A DNA stretch of 38,986 nucleotides from Clostridia bacterium (GTDB lineage Bacteria; Bacillota; Clostridia; Acetivibrionales; STF1-152): NCBI GenBank assembly GCA_028280575.1, contig JANQLN010000009.1, positions 1-38,986 of the forward strand, read 5' to 3'. Below the pieces are notes generated by a model. It saw only the letters and a program-made list of their open reading frames with translations, was not told where the DNA came from and ran no database searches. A program made the position numbers and the translations under genes. This document shows, in pieces, positions 1 to 8,694 of this stretch (position 1 is its first letter; every line of letters begins with the position of its first letter).

Positions 1-45
1 CTGTTCACTTTTCAAGGTCCACTTTTTCCTGCTTACATACTTTTA

Positions 46-62
46 CCGCTCCTCTTGAGCGG
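46..62. other. Short GC-rich hairpin downstream of the large sugar operon
   Basis: CCGCTC (46-51) and GAGCGG (57-62) form a 6-bp stem with a 5-nt loop, about 130 bases past the stop of the last operon gene. On the minus strand it is followed by TAAAAG, not a T run, so it is at best a weak terminator or a 3' end-protecting hairpin. The rest of 1-190 shows no gene or other signal. Confidence 0.3.
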
Positions 63-190
63 CTTTAATATCTTAACATCTACTTTACCTTTTGTCAACA
101 ATTTTTTCAAACATTTTTCTCTCTCAACAAATTAAACGGGTCCAAATCCACGCAAACCTGCATTCCGCTTTTCAACTCCCGGCCGTTTCT

Positions 191-1180
191 TTAACCTACA
201 ATACCGGAACGCTCAAAGTTTTCAATCATACGTTTTTGTATAATAAAATATATTATAAGCAGCGGTATCATATAAATAATGCCTGCGGCCTGTTTTACCG
301 CATCAAAAGATAAAGCATTGGCCGCGGCAACATCATACCATACATCCAGGCTTCTTAAAATCGTCTGCATATTGGCCGGCCTGAAAACATTAGTAAGAAT
401 AACACTCAAGTACTGGCCGTCGGGATGGAAGTATCCCGTATAATAAGTATCGGCGTAATTCCATACAAAAGATAATATAGCCACTGTTATGGTAGCCGGT
501 ATGGAATTGGGCAATGCTATTCTAAAATAGGTTTTATAAAAACCACAGCCGTCAATAAAAGCTGCTTCTTCCAATTCATTTGGCAGGCCTTCAAAAAACT
601 GTTTATAAATGAATATGAACAGACTCTGTTTAACGCCAAAACCCAGAAGTGCCAGTATATAAAGAATGCCTTGCCTGTTTATCAAATCTATTGTCCCGCC
701 GTTTATTAAGGTAATCAAGCCGAATATATCGAAATTTTTAAACCGCAGGTACTGTGATATCAGCAATGACTGGCTTGGGACAACAAATGTAAGTATTACA
801 AGAAAAAAGATTATCTTTCTGCCCCTGAAATCCACACGGCCCAATGAGTATCCGGCCATAGCACTCATAAATACTTGTATTAAGGCTATTATAAGAGCAT
901 AACCTAAAGAATAAACCATGGGCATACCATTTTTATAAACCAATCTCACAGCAGCTTTAAAGCTCAATATGGAAAACTGCCTCGGCACCCATATTATATC
1001 AGGATTCCCTAAATCCTCTAAATTATTAAAAACCATCGGGATAAGCTTAAAAATAGGATATAATATGGCAAAACACAACCCTATTATTAATGAATAAAAA
1101 AACACCCAGTAGATAAGCTTTTCAGCTTTCAGCTTGTATAAATAAAACTTTTGCTCATGCTTTACTTCATAGTTTTCCAT
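191..1180 (-). CDS. Sugar ABC transporter permease, MalG/YesQ type (second pair)
   Basis: This is an inner-membrane permease of a carbohydrate importer of the CUT1 type, 329 aa. A first hydrophobic segment lies near residues 25-50 and about six segments are visible in all. The cytoplasmic EAA loop that docks the ATPase reads LEEAAFIDGCGFYKTYF, followed by RIALP. The ATG start has AGGTGG ten bases upstream. It overlaps the preceding permease by 14 bases, so the two are probably translationally coupled and form a heterodimer. It is the last gene of the nine-gene operon. A membrane-spanning stretch near the C-terminus is followed by a short basic tail. The sugar cannot be read from the sequence. 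Family assignment is firm; pairing with one of the two binding proteins in the operon is inference. Confidence 0.93.
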   Translation of the reverse strand: MENYEVKHEQKFYLYKLKAEKLIYWVFFYSLIIGLCFAILYPIFKLIPMVFNNLEDLGNPDIIWVPRQFSILSFKAAVRLVYKNGMPMVYSLGYALIIALIQVFMSAMAGYSLGRVDFRGRKIIFFLVILTFVVPSQSLLISQYLRFKNFDIFGLITLINGGTIDLINRQGILYILALLGFGVKQSLFIFIYKQFFEGLPNELEEAAFIDGCGFYKTYFRIALPNSIPATITVAILSFVWNYADTYYTGYFHPDGQYLSVILTNVFRPANMQTILRSLDVWYDVAAANALSFDAVKQAAGIIYMIPLLIIYFIIQKRMIENFERSGIVG

Positions 1181-2111
1181 AGCTTAGAGACACCACCTTC
1201 TTGTAAATAAACAATATCAAAACAAGATCAATCAATACATTTATCAAATAAGCAACCGATAGTGCGGAACCAATGCCTATATTATTTTTCCTGAAAGCAA
1301 AGTTGTATATTTCAATTGATATTGAAGAATTTAAAAACAGGTCTACAAACGTATATACCAATGCAAAAATACTAACATTATAAAGCAGAGGCAGAGTTAT
1401 CTTCCAGAATATTTCATATTTTGTGGCACCTTCAATATCAGCTACCTCGTAAAGGGTCGTATTAATGGACTGCAGACCCGCTAAAAGCACCAGTGTTTGG
1501 ACTCCTGCCTGGAGCATAAGGCTAAATACGTTATTAGCAACACTTGAAATAAATTTTGATACTTCAATTGGTAAAAAGCTGTATTGAAGTAAAAAATCAA
1601 GGATAGCACCGGTATTGAATGTTTGATCTACAACAGCGTCAGTTACATCACCCCCTGAGCTTACCATAAATAAATCCATTATGATTTTTAACCCTATAAC
1701 AATAGGCAGAAAGAAAATTACCCTTGCAACAGAACGGCCTTTAAACCTGTTATTGATTAAAATGGCTGCAAACAAGCTGAAAACAACTATCACCGGTGTA
1801 TTAATCAGGATATTTATATTTTCATCGACAAATACCCTGGCAAACTGCTGTCCATTACTTGATACCTGCACATTAAACAGATCCAGATAATTTTGTATGC
1901 CATTAAATTCCATTTCCATGCCGCCGGCTTCCCCCACACTAACAATATGGAACGAATATATAATATTATTTATAAGCGGTATAACAAAGAATAATACAAA
2001 ACCTATTATCCAGGGCATTAAAAATATCCATCCGTTTATTTTTCTTTTTGTCCTATACGAAATAGAACTTTTCCTATTTATAATATTACTTGCTTTTGCC
2101 ATAATGTGCAT
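1167..2111 (-). CDS. Sugar ABC transporter permease, MalF/YesP type (second pair)
   Basis: This is the partner permease of the second importer pair, 314 aa, with about six hydrophobic segments; the first is around residues 28-48. The EAA-type loop reads YEVADIEGATKYEIFWKI followed by TLPLL, with the usual conserved Gly and a degenerate EAA. The ATG start at 2111 sits seven bases after GAGGTGA; an in-frame ATG three codons later is possible but worse spaced. It begins 12 bases after the DUF5696-like gene and overlaps the next permease. No ABC ATPase is present in the operon, so a shared MsmX/MalK-type ATPase encoded elsewhere is expected, as is usual for CUT1 importers of Firmicutes. Confidence 0.93.
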   Translation of the reverse strand: MHIMAKASNIINRKSSISYRTKRKINGWIFLMPWIIGFVLFFVIPLINNIIYSFHIVSVGEAGGMEMEFNGIQNYLDLFNVQVSSNGQQFARVFVDENINILINTPVIVVFSLFAAILINNRFKGRSVARVIFFLPIVIGLKIIMDLFMVSSGGDVTDAVVDQTFNTGAILDFLLQYSFLPIEVSKFISSVANNVFSLMLQAGVQTLVLLAGLQSINTTLYEVADIEGATKYEIFWKITLPLLYNVSIFALVYTFVDLFLNSSISIEIYNFAFRKNNIGIGSALSVAYLINVLIDLVLILFIYKKVVSLSYGKL

Positions 2112-2123
2112 ATGTTCATCACC

Positions 2124-4715
2124 TCATTCTAATCCATGTCCGGGGATTATTATGTAATCCACCCCATCCAATTTGTATTTGCCCTTTTCCAAAGCGACGG
2201 GAAACTTGTTATAATTTACAATTACAGTTGTTCCCGAGCCGTAAGTAGTTTTAAATACATTTTTTTGCAGCATCTCATGGCCGGTTATTTCCCTCGTTCC
2301 TATTTTCTTGATACCATTCACATATTCATCATACATGGCTTTTATTTTATCGGAAAGCAGGGAGTATTGTATTGACAAATAATCGCTGTAATCCGTATTT
2401 TTCAGGATATCAATATTCTTATATGCTATTGTGAATTTGGGTATGCTACCTGCTTCAAATGCCTGCATTATAAAATAGCTGCCTGTGTCGGCGGCCATGT
2501 TTGTATTAAGGGTTGTATATTGTGTTAACCCATTCATAACAAGGTGCCTAAATGGTACCGAACAATACATGGTGGCATAATCGGAGCTCTCCCTTGAAAT
2601 ATTGACGGCATATTCGGCATACTTTATTTTATCCATGTTAGGATTATCCAGGGCAATGGTTTTTTGCTTTGATATTTCATCCAAACAGCTCTTTAGTATA
2701 TTTGCCGAAATAATTGGACTGACATTTTCATCCTGTTTATAATGGGCATAATAAGTAGAGCCCATATCATTGATAAAAATATTATTATATTGCTGGTAGG
2801 ATTTAAGGAAATCATTTGTTACACCTGATAAATATAAAGGGTTTAAAAGGTGGGACTTCATTTTTTGTGTGTATCCAAACCTGCCTACTGCATAATTGTA
2901 CGGCATGAATTCGACAGGCTTGCTGTCATATCCCTTAACAGCATGCTTTCTTGCCCTGAAGCCGTCGCCCTTTTTAGCTATCCGCATCAAATCAATATTA
3001 AAATATAACTCATCATTATCATTAATATATTCAATAAGCTTGTTAAATTCGTTTTCGCTGCCGTTTGCCCTGGGTTTTGTATTGGTTATATCCGGATTGA
3101 AGAAGCCTTTATAGGCTATGACTTTATCCATATAAGACATATCTTCAAGTATTTTTAAAAGCTCGTCATATGCAGTCATGGATACCTGTTTTTCATACGG
3201 AATGCCTAAAAATCTCTCTTCCAGTGTGAGGGTGCCAATTACATCAAAGAAAAATTTAGGCGATAATTCATAGGATAAAAACAGGCCGTTCTTTTCAATA
3301 AGATGCTCACGATAAGCCACGGCCATATCATAATAGTCTGTTCTTTCGGCAAACAGCTTGTATCTGATTGTATAATCCGCATCAATAAGTCCTGTCGACG
3401 ACAGGTATTTTGCCGGATTATCACTATATGGTCCGAAAATGCTCACACGGGAATACTGCATGCAATCAAAGCTGCTTCCTACTTTATTATATGGGACTCC
3501 TCCTTTTGACGTATCCGGGGTTCCCAGCTGTACATTTATGTGAGCCAGCTCCGCCCCCTCTTCAATGATTCCCATAAAGCCTTGCGAAATACCGCCGTTT
3601 TCAGCATTTTTTGTGTAATACATTCCAAAAACCGGCATATGGATGTTTTCCGGGTACTCAGATAAATTATACAAGGTATTATAATATGTATTGTTATATA
3701 CGGGCCGTGTATATTCAGGATATTTACTGTTGTAATCATTGAGCTTGAATAATGCTCCGCTTCCGTCGGGCACAAATATATAGCCTTCACTTATTTCTTC
3801 AGCCGGTATATAACCGAACGAAGGCAGGATTGATATGTTCTGGATGGTGTAAAAATCATTTCCTGTCTCAATTTCATAGGTGGGTATCCTCACTTTTAAA
3901 TCATCGCCGTCCAGTGTAACTTCCATGGCAACGGCAAAGCTTGCAGGCTCCATAATATCTACGGTCAAATCAAACTGTGAACTGTCCTCAATAAGCATAT
4001 CGGTAGTATATTCAACCGTTTTTGCAAATTCTACAAGTGTTTTAACCATTGACAAAGGAATGGTATTGATATTAGTTGCAATAAAATAACACCCATTTTC
4101 TTCATCCTTTTTATATGCCATTTTTAATGCATTTTTATACCTGCTTGCCTGCTTTGGCGTAACAGTATTTTCCTTTATCTTATCATCCAGCTTTTTTACA
4201 AATAATTCTTCATATCTCTCAATGGATATTTTCTTGGGTATATATTCATTCAGCCGGTAGGTCCCAACTTCTAAAAAATCAAAAACAATCTGAAAACCGT
4301 CTTTTACCTGGTTAACCTCGTACCTTTTATTTTTTACGGCATATTTATATGAATCCCATTCATACAGAGAATTATCTTTACCCATAAATTTTATGACAAG
4401 GGGCGATTTGTCTAAATCATTAGAATTCTCATCAAGGCATATGCTGTTCCATTCACAGCCTGTTTCTTTATCAACGACTTTTATATTGAGGGTTTCCGTA
4501 TTTATATAAAGTTCTCTTTTTTTACTTTCGGCAGAAAGTACGTCATTATTTTCCTGCCCCAGGTTTTTTATTGTTTTTGACAGCTCTACTTTATTAAATT
4601 GCGGGAGTTTTTGCTTTTCAATACCATATTGTGTTAAAGCACCGGATATAAAAAGAAAAATGGCTGCAATACCAAGCACCAAAAATACCCGTTTTCTAAT
4701 TCTATTCTTTCTCAC
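2124..4715 (-). CDS. Membrane-anchored DUF5696-like protein, possible glycosidase fold
   Basis: 863 aa, with a basic N-terminus and one hydrophobic segment (residues about 9-28) that should anchor it with the bulk outside. Residues about 60-470 look beta-rich. From about 485 onward, alternating short hydrophobic strands and helices suggest a TIM-barrel-like region, with an Asp in FINDMGSTYYAHY (D650), and the last 60 residues again look like a beta-sandwich. I recognise it as resembling DUF5696 proteins found in Paenibacillus and clostridial sugar loci; their activity is not known to me. The layout recalls glycoside hydrolases with N- and C-terminal sandwich domains, but that is inference. 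The GTG start overlaps the YIP1 stop by 4 bases, with AGGGGGA seven bases upstream. It lies between membrane/surface genes and a permease pair, which fits processing or capture of the imported glycan. Confidence 0.72.
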   Translation of the reverse strand: MRKNRIRKRVFLVLGIAAIFLFISGALTQYGIEKQKLPQFNKVELSKTIKNLGQENNDVLSAESKKRELYINTETLNIKVVDKETGCEWNSICLDENSNDLDKSPLVIKFMGKDNSLYEWDSYKYAVKNKRYEVNQVKDGFQIVFDFLEVGTYRLNEYIPKKISIERYEELFVKKLDDKIKENTVTPKQASRYKNALKMAYKKDEENGCYFIATNINTIPLSMVKTLVEFAKTVEYTTDMLIEDSSQFDLTVDIMEPASFAVAMEVTLDGDDLKVRIPTYEIETGNDFYTIQNISILPSFGYIPAEEISEGYIFVPDGSGALFKLNDYNSKYPEYTRPVYNNTYYNTLYNLSEYPENIHMPVFGMYYTKNAENGGISQGFMGIIEEGAELAHINVQLGTPDTSKGGVPYNKVGSSFDCMQYSRVSIFGPYSDNPAKYLSSTGLIDADYTIRYKLFAERTDYYDMAVAYREHLIEKNGLFLSYELSPKFFFDVIGTLTLEERFLGIPYEKQVSMTAYDELLKILEDMSYMDKVIAYKGFFNPDITNTKPRANGSENEFNKLIEYINDNDELYFNIDLMRIAKKGDGFRARKHAVKGYDSKPVEFMPYNYAVGRFGYTQKMKSHLLNPLYLSGVTNDFLKSYQQYNNIFINDMGSTYYAHYKQDENVSPIISANILKSCLDEISKQKTIALDNPNMDKIKYAEYAVNISRESSDYATMYCSVPFRHLVMNGLTQYTTLNTNMAADTGSYFIMQAFEAGSIPKFTIAYKNIDILKNTDYSDYLSIQYSLLSDKIKAMYDEYVNGIKKIGTREITGHEMLQKNVFKTTYGSGTTVIVNYNKFPVALEKGKYKLDGVDYIIIPGHGLE

Positions 4716-5344
4716 CCTCCAATCCCCCTTTGAAACACTTCACTAAACACCGCGGCAGCAAAACCGACAATCTTACCCATAAGAATAAAATACAGCATGA
4801 CAAGAAATATTATAATTACGGCTGCAACAAAAGTTGCAATCAAGGTTACTATGTTGGTAAAAACAGTATATTCATGTGTAACACACAAGCCGCAGAATAA
4901 AAGAAAGAAAAACCAGATGGTTCCTATATTGACGATTGAGTTGAGAATAAACACTTCATCCAGTATTATTACATTACTCAACAGGGTTCTTATAAAGTCA
5001 AACACGAGTTTAGGTACAAGGGAATAGGCAATAACTATAAATATGTCTTTTATTTTGCCGTTTCCGTTAAATAATGTGGTTATGCTCCAGTTGCTTATTA
5101 TAAACAAAAGTATGGGAAAAACGGCTACAGTAAATATAAAAATACTATTCATATAAAATGGGGGACTATAATTTATTATAAATCCTCTATACTGGTAATC
5201 AAAAATACTGATTATACCATACAGCAAAACTATTATTGCAGATAAAGCGTAGTTTCCCTTATTCCTGAATCTTACTTCAAAAAATCCGTCGAATGGGTGA
5301 AACAATACATAAAACATGTACCGGACATCGCTAATAATACCCAT
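4712..5344 (-). CDS. YIP1-like integral membrane protein
   Basis: About 210 aa from ATG 5344, with five or six hydrophobic segments covering most of the protein and the N-terminal motif YMFYVLFHPFDGFFEVRF typical of bacterial YIP1-family proteins encoded in sugar ABC clusters. The open frame reaches back to 5461, but that would overlap the upstream gene by 79 bases. A GAGAGGGGG site favours ATG 5344 (12 bases away) or TTG 5350 (6 bases away). Its 3' end overlaps the DUF5696-like gene by 4 bases. Function is unknown. Being between a propeller/TPR protein and a tethered DUF5696 protein, it could be the membrane platform of a complex, which is inference. Confidence 0.75.
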   Translation of the reverse strand: MGIISDVRYMFYVLFHPFDGFFEVRFRNKGNYALSAIIVLLYGIISIFDYQYRGFIINYSPPFYMNSIFIFTVAVFPILLFIISNWSITTLFNGNGKIKDIFIVIAYSLVPKLVFDFIRTLLSNVIILDEVFILNSIVNIGTIWFFFLLFCGLCVTHEYTVFTNIVTLIATFVAAVIIIFLVMLYFILMGKIVGFAAAVFSEVFQRGIGG

Positions 5345-5382
5345 AAGCAAAATTTGCCCCCTCTCATAGTTACACTTCTTTT

Positions 5383-6834
5383 TCAAGCTGTTTTTTTGTT
5401 GTACCGGTACTCCGAGTACAAAATCAACAATGCTGTAATAATAATAAATGCAAAGAGCCATCCAAAATTTTCCTGCAATTTTATCGCCCTGTAATACTTG
5501 TAAGCCTGCGAATAATAACTTCTGCTGTTACCCAGCTTGAAATAGTACATAGCTTCTTTATAATTATCATTTAACAAATGGTTTTTTCCAATATTTATGT
5601 AAGCCAGATCATAATTTGAATTTAGCTTTATAGCTTTCTGAAACAGTTTAATAGCTTCATTGAATTTACCTTTAAAGTAAAGCTCCTCTGCCTCTAAAAC
5701 AATCCGGCCAAATTCGGTAGGTTGAAACACAAACATGCAGGCCAGCTGCCTGTCGGTTACAATAAGCTTTTTGTCCAGCCATTCAATACCTCCGGCTTCC
5801 TTTAAATTGCCCTTTAAATTGCCGTTTTTATTGAATATGTTTATTAAAAAGCCATCAAAATTATAAATAAAAATTCTTCCTGTATTCCTGTCCAATACGG
5901 CATACACACCATAATCGGTAACGGCTATATCTATAAATTCATTATCTTTGTTTTCTAAATACTGCATATCTCCTGTTACCGTAAAATAGCCTTTTTCAAC
6001 CAGTACATTTTCTCCCTTGGAATTTAACCTGAACACTTTGTCCTTGGCTGAATCATCATAGGTAACAGCATATACAAAGCCCTCTTCATCTATGTCCACA
6101 TTATTGAATGAAGGAGCAAACAGCTTCTCCATTTTTTTCTTCTGCTCGTCACTTGCAAAGGATCTCCAAAAATAATCTATAATATCCACTTTGGGCTTGT
6201 TTACTCCAAAATACCTTGAAAAAGAACCGTTTTTGTCAAGCTCCAAAATACCTTCGTATCCGTCCTGAACAACAGTAAGTATTCTGCCTGTTTCATCCAC
6301 GACAATCTTTGACGGCTTAAATAAGGTGTCACCTACCATATTGGCAGGCTTTTCTATTATTCTTTTTAAATAATACTTATCTCCGTCAAGGACAATAATG
6401 CGCTCTTCTCCCGTATCGGCTATGTAAAGCTCATTGAACTTTTCACTTAAAAAAACTCCTTCAGGCTGGTTAAGCATTAATTGCTTGTTGTCACCAATTA
6501 CAACTATTTTATTGTCCTTATTCCTAACAAGCTTTATTGAGGTTATCAGATTGAACTCCGGGTCTAAAACATTTACACGGCTCTCGGCAGAATCCACAAT
6601 GAATATACGTTCTCCTGCCGCAAATACATCATCGGCGCTTGACATCCTTACCTTGCCTAAGCTGCCTCCGTCAATTATATCTTCAAGCTCAAAAGCCGCA
6701 ATACTCCTTTTATCCTGTCCCCAAAAATTATATGTATAATTTGTCTCCCGGGTATATGCTGCTTCTGCCTGTATGCAAGGAAAAACAATACTTGCGGTAA
6801 AAAGCAAAACCAGCGTCATGTATTTTAACTTCAT
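5383..6834 (-). CDS. Exported beta-propeller (NHL-type) and TPR protein with C-terminal membrane anchor
   Basis: 483 aa. A signal peptide ends near residues 22-26 (FPCIQAEAA). Residues about 40-340 carry repeated blades such as GEERIIVLDGDKYYLKRI and NTGRIFIYNFDGFLINIF, with leads of the kind LNQPEGVFLSEKFNELYIAD, the pattern of NHL propellers. Residues about 380-450 hold two TPR units (YFKGKFNEAIKLFQKAIKLN and a following copy). A hydrophobic segment at about 455-475 followed by basic residues should anchor the C-terminus. The propeller and TPR are therefore extracytoplasmic. ATG 6834 is preferred over the in-frame GTG 6843 because AAAGGTG lies eight bases before it. The role is probably protein or glycan binding at the surface; no catalytic motif is visible. 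It is the first gene of the block between the two permease pairs. Confidence 0.8.
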   Translation of the reverse strand: MKLKYMTLVLLFTASIVFPCIQAEAAYTRETNYTYNFWGQDKRSIAAFELEDIIDGGSLGKVRMSSADDVFAAGERIFIVDSAESRVNVLDPEFNLITSIKLVRNKDNKIVVIGDNKQLMLNQPEGVFLSEKFNELYIADTGEERIIVLDGDKYYLKRIIEKPANMVGDTLFKPSKIVVDETGRILTVVQDGYEGILELDKNGSFSRYFGVNKPKVDIIDYFWRSFASDEQKKKMEKLFAPSFNNVDIDEEGFVYAVTYDDSAKDKVFRLNSKGENVLVEKGYFTVTGDMQYLENKDNEFIDIAVTDYGVYAVLDRNTGRIFIYNFDGFLINIFNKNGNLKGNLKEAGGIEWLDKKLIVTDRQLACMFVFQPTEFGRIVLEAEELYFKGKFNEAIKLFQKAIKLNSNYDLAYINIGKNHLLNDNYKEAMYYFKLGNSRSYYSQAYKYYRAIKLQENFGWLFAFIIITALLILYSEYRYNKKTA

Positions 6835-6866
6835 AAGCCACACACCTTTCCATGCTATACTCTGCT

Positions 6867-7751
6867 TTATCCTTTAATGCCTGTAGATGCCATAGTTTCA
6901 ATAACATTACTCTGAGAGACTATAAAAACAATTATCGGTACCAAAAGCAATAACAATGCTACTGCTCCCGCTACGCCTGTTCTCGCTATACCGGCTTGTA
7001 TTATCTGCATTAATGCAAAATTTAATGGTTTTAGCTTCTCGGTATATATGAAGGTTCCTCCCGTAGCACCCCATAAGCCTTGAAACGTAAAAATAATTAA
7101 TGTTATCCACGCCGGCTTGGAAAGAGGCATTATAATAGTCCAGTATGTTTTATATTCATTGGCCCCGTCAATTTTAGCGGCTTCCAGCATTGAATCAGGA
7201 ATCTGAACTATAAAATTCTTCATAAGGAATAGTCCCAGTGTTCCGCTTAACGCCGGCAGTATAAGCGCCCAATGGGTATCCACAAGCCCGATCCTCGAAA
7301 TTATTATGTAGTTTGGTATCACTGTAACGGTACTGTTGAACATAAGCGCATAGACTACCAGTTTCGACATAACCTTAGAGCCGGGAAATGTATACTTTGC
7401 AAGAGGATAAGCCGCCATCGAACTTACTATTACTATCCCCAGCGTACCTAAAAAAGTTATAAAGAGAGTATTAAATATATACCTGGAAACAGGAACCCAG
7501 GAATTGCCCATTATTACCCCTAAGTCTCTAAAGTTGTTCAAAGTGGGATTGTGCACAAATAATCTTGGCGGAAACAGGAATATCTCATTTAAAGGCTTAA
7601 AGGCATTATTGGTTATAAGCACCAGGGGCCACAGGCTAAACAGTCCGAATAATCCCAGCAGCACCGCCAGGATAATATCAACAGCAATATTCCTGTTGGT
7701 GCGTTTTTTAAGTTTATTTGAATATAGTTTTTTTAAATTGATTTTTGCCAT
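6867..7751 (-). CDS. Sugar ABC transporter permease, MalG/YesQ type (first pair)
   Basis: 294 aa from ATG 7751, with six hydrophobic segments. The ATPase-docking loop reads MLEAAKIDGANEYKTYWTI followed by IMP, a clear EAA motif. An upstream in-frame GTG (7763) would overlap the previous gene, while ATG 7751 has GGGTGA eight bases upstream and starts four bases after the stop of its partner. It should form the translocation channel with the product of 7756-8676 in the cytoplasmic membrane. The C-terminus ends in the usual short basic/Gly tail (TGIKG), like the permease at 191-1180 (SGIVG), so the two are paralogues. Confidence 0.93.
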   Translation of the reverse strand: MAKINLKKLYSNKLKKRTNRNIAVDIILAVLLGLFGLFSLWPLVLITNNAFKPLNEIFLFPPRLFVHNPTLNNFRDLGVIMGNSWVPVSRYIFNTLFITFLGTLGIVIVSSMAAYPLAKYTFPGSKVMSKLVVYALMFNSTVTVIPNYIIISRIGLVDTHWALILPALSGTLGLFLMKNFIVQIPDSMLEAAKIDGANEYKTYWTIIMPLSKPAWITLIIFTFQGLWGATGGTFIYTEKLKPLNFALMQIIQAGIARTGVAGAVALLLLLVPIIVFIVSQSNVIETMASTGIKG

Positions 7752-7755
7752 AACA

Positions 7756-8676
7756 TCATTCACCCACTCTTCTCAACAATTTCTGGACAATAATATTAGC
7801 AAACAGCATAATAAAAAAAAGTATTGCTGCTATAGTTGAAGCATAGCCCATTTCATACCTGATAGTTCCATAATCATGAAGATGTGTAAGTATGGTATGT
7901 CCCGCATACTCTACAGATGGAAATCCTGCCAGTTGTATGGATATGGCGGATACGGAAAAGGATGCGGTTATCTGCATTACCGCCCCAAACAGAAGCTGAG
8001 GTTTCATATATGGCAAAGTGATATACCACAGCTCCTGCCACCTGTTTTTTATTCCGTCGATTAAACCCGCATCATACAAGTTTTTGTCCACATTTTGAAA
8101 CCCGGCTATAAATGCCAAAAAGCTTACGCCCAGGCTTAACCACAGCTGCACAATAATCAGTATGGGCATAACATACGTTTTCGTGTCAAACCACAACACC
8201 GGATCCGAAAATATTCCTAATTTCATGAGCCATGCATTTGCATAGCCGTACATATCCGAGGAAAATATCAGCTTCCATATCATAAAAGCACCGCCGGAAA
8301 TAGACGGGGCATAAAATACCAGTGTCATAAATGCACGTATTTTGGGTGGAAATTCATTTATGATCCATGCAAATCCAAAACACATAAGATAGCTTATCGG
8401 TCCCGTTATAATAGCAAAGACCAGTGTATTCTTTATAGCTATCAAAAAAATTTCGTCAAATACGGAAAGGTTTATGTAATTGCTCAATCCTGCAAATGTC
8501 GGCTTTTCCAACATGTTAAACGATGTAAAGCTGATTCCTATGGAAGCAAAAACGGGAATAACGGTAAACACTATAAACAATGCTGCAAATGGGGCTATAA
8601 GTATATACTTTTCTTTATGTTCTTTCCAAACCTTTTCTAATCCCGTGCCTGACACAGATGCTGTTTTTCCTGGCAA
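7756..8676 (-). CDS. Sugar ABC transporter permease, MalF/YesP type (first pair)
   Basis: 306 aa, six hydrophobic segments, first at about residues 22-45. The EAA-like loop reads LYDAGLIDGIKNRWQELWYI followed by TLPYM, with degeneration of EAA to DAG as is common in MalF-type subunits. The start is TTG (8674-8676) with AGAGGTG seven bases upstream; no nearby ATG fits. It lies 18 bases after the gene for the carbohydrate-binding/solute-binding fusion, so that fusion protein is the likeliest donor for this channel (inference from position). Confidence 0.92.
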   Translation of the reverse strand: MPGKTASVSGTGLEKVWKEHKEKYILIAPFAALFIVFTVIPVFASIGISFTSFNMLEKPTFAGLSNYINLSVFDEIFLIAIKNTLVFAIITGPISYLMCFGFAWIINEFPPKIRAFMTLVFYAPSISGGAFMIWKLIFSSDMYGYANAWLMKLGIFSDPVLWFDTKTYVMPILIIVQLWLSLGVSFLAFIAGFQNVDKNLYDAGLIDGIKNRWQELWYITLPYMKPQLLFGAVMQITASFSVSAISIQLAGFPSVEYAGHTILTHLHDYGTIRYEMGYASTIAAILFFIMLFANIIVQKLLRRVGE

Positions 8677-8694
8677 GATACTACACCTCTTTTC

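Noticed and set aside
5345..5461. Extra 39 N-terminal codons of the YIP1-like gene
   Set aside because: Would overlap the upstream gene by 79 bases, and a ribosome site precedes the later start.
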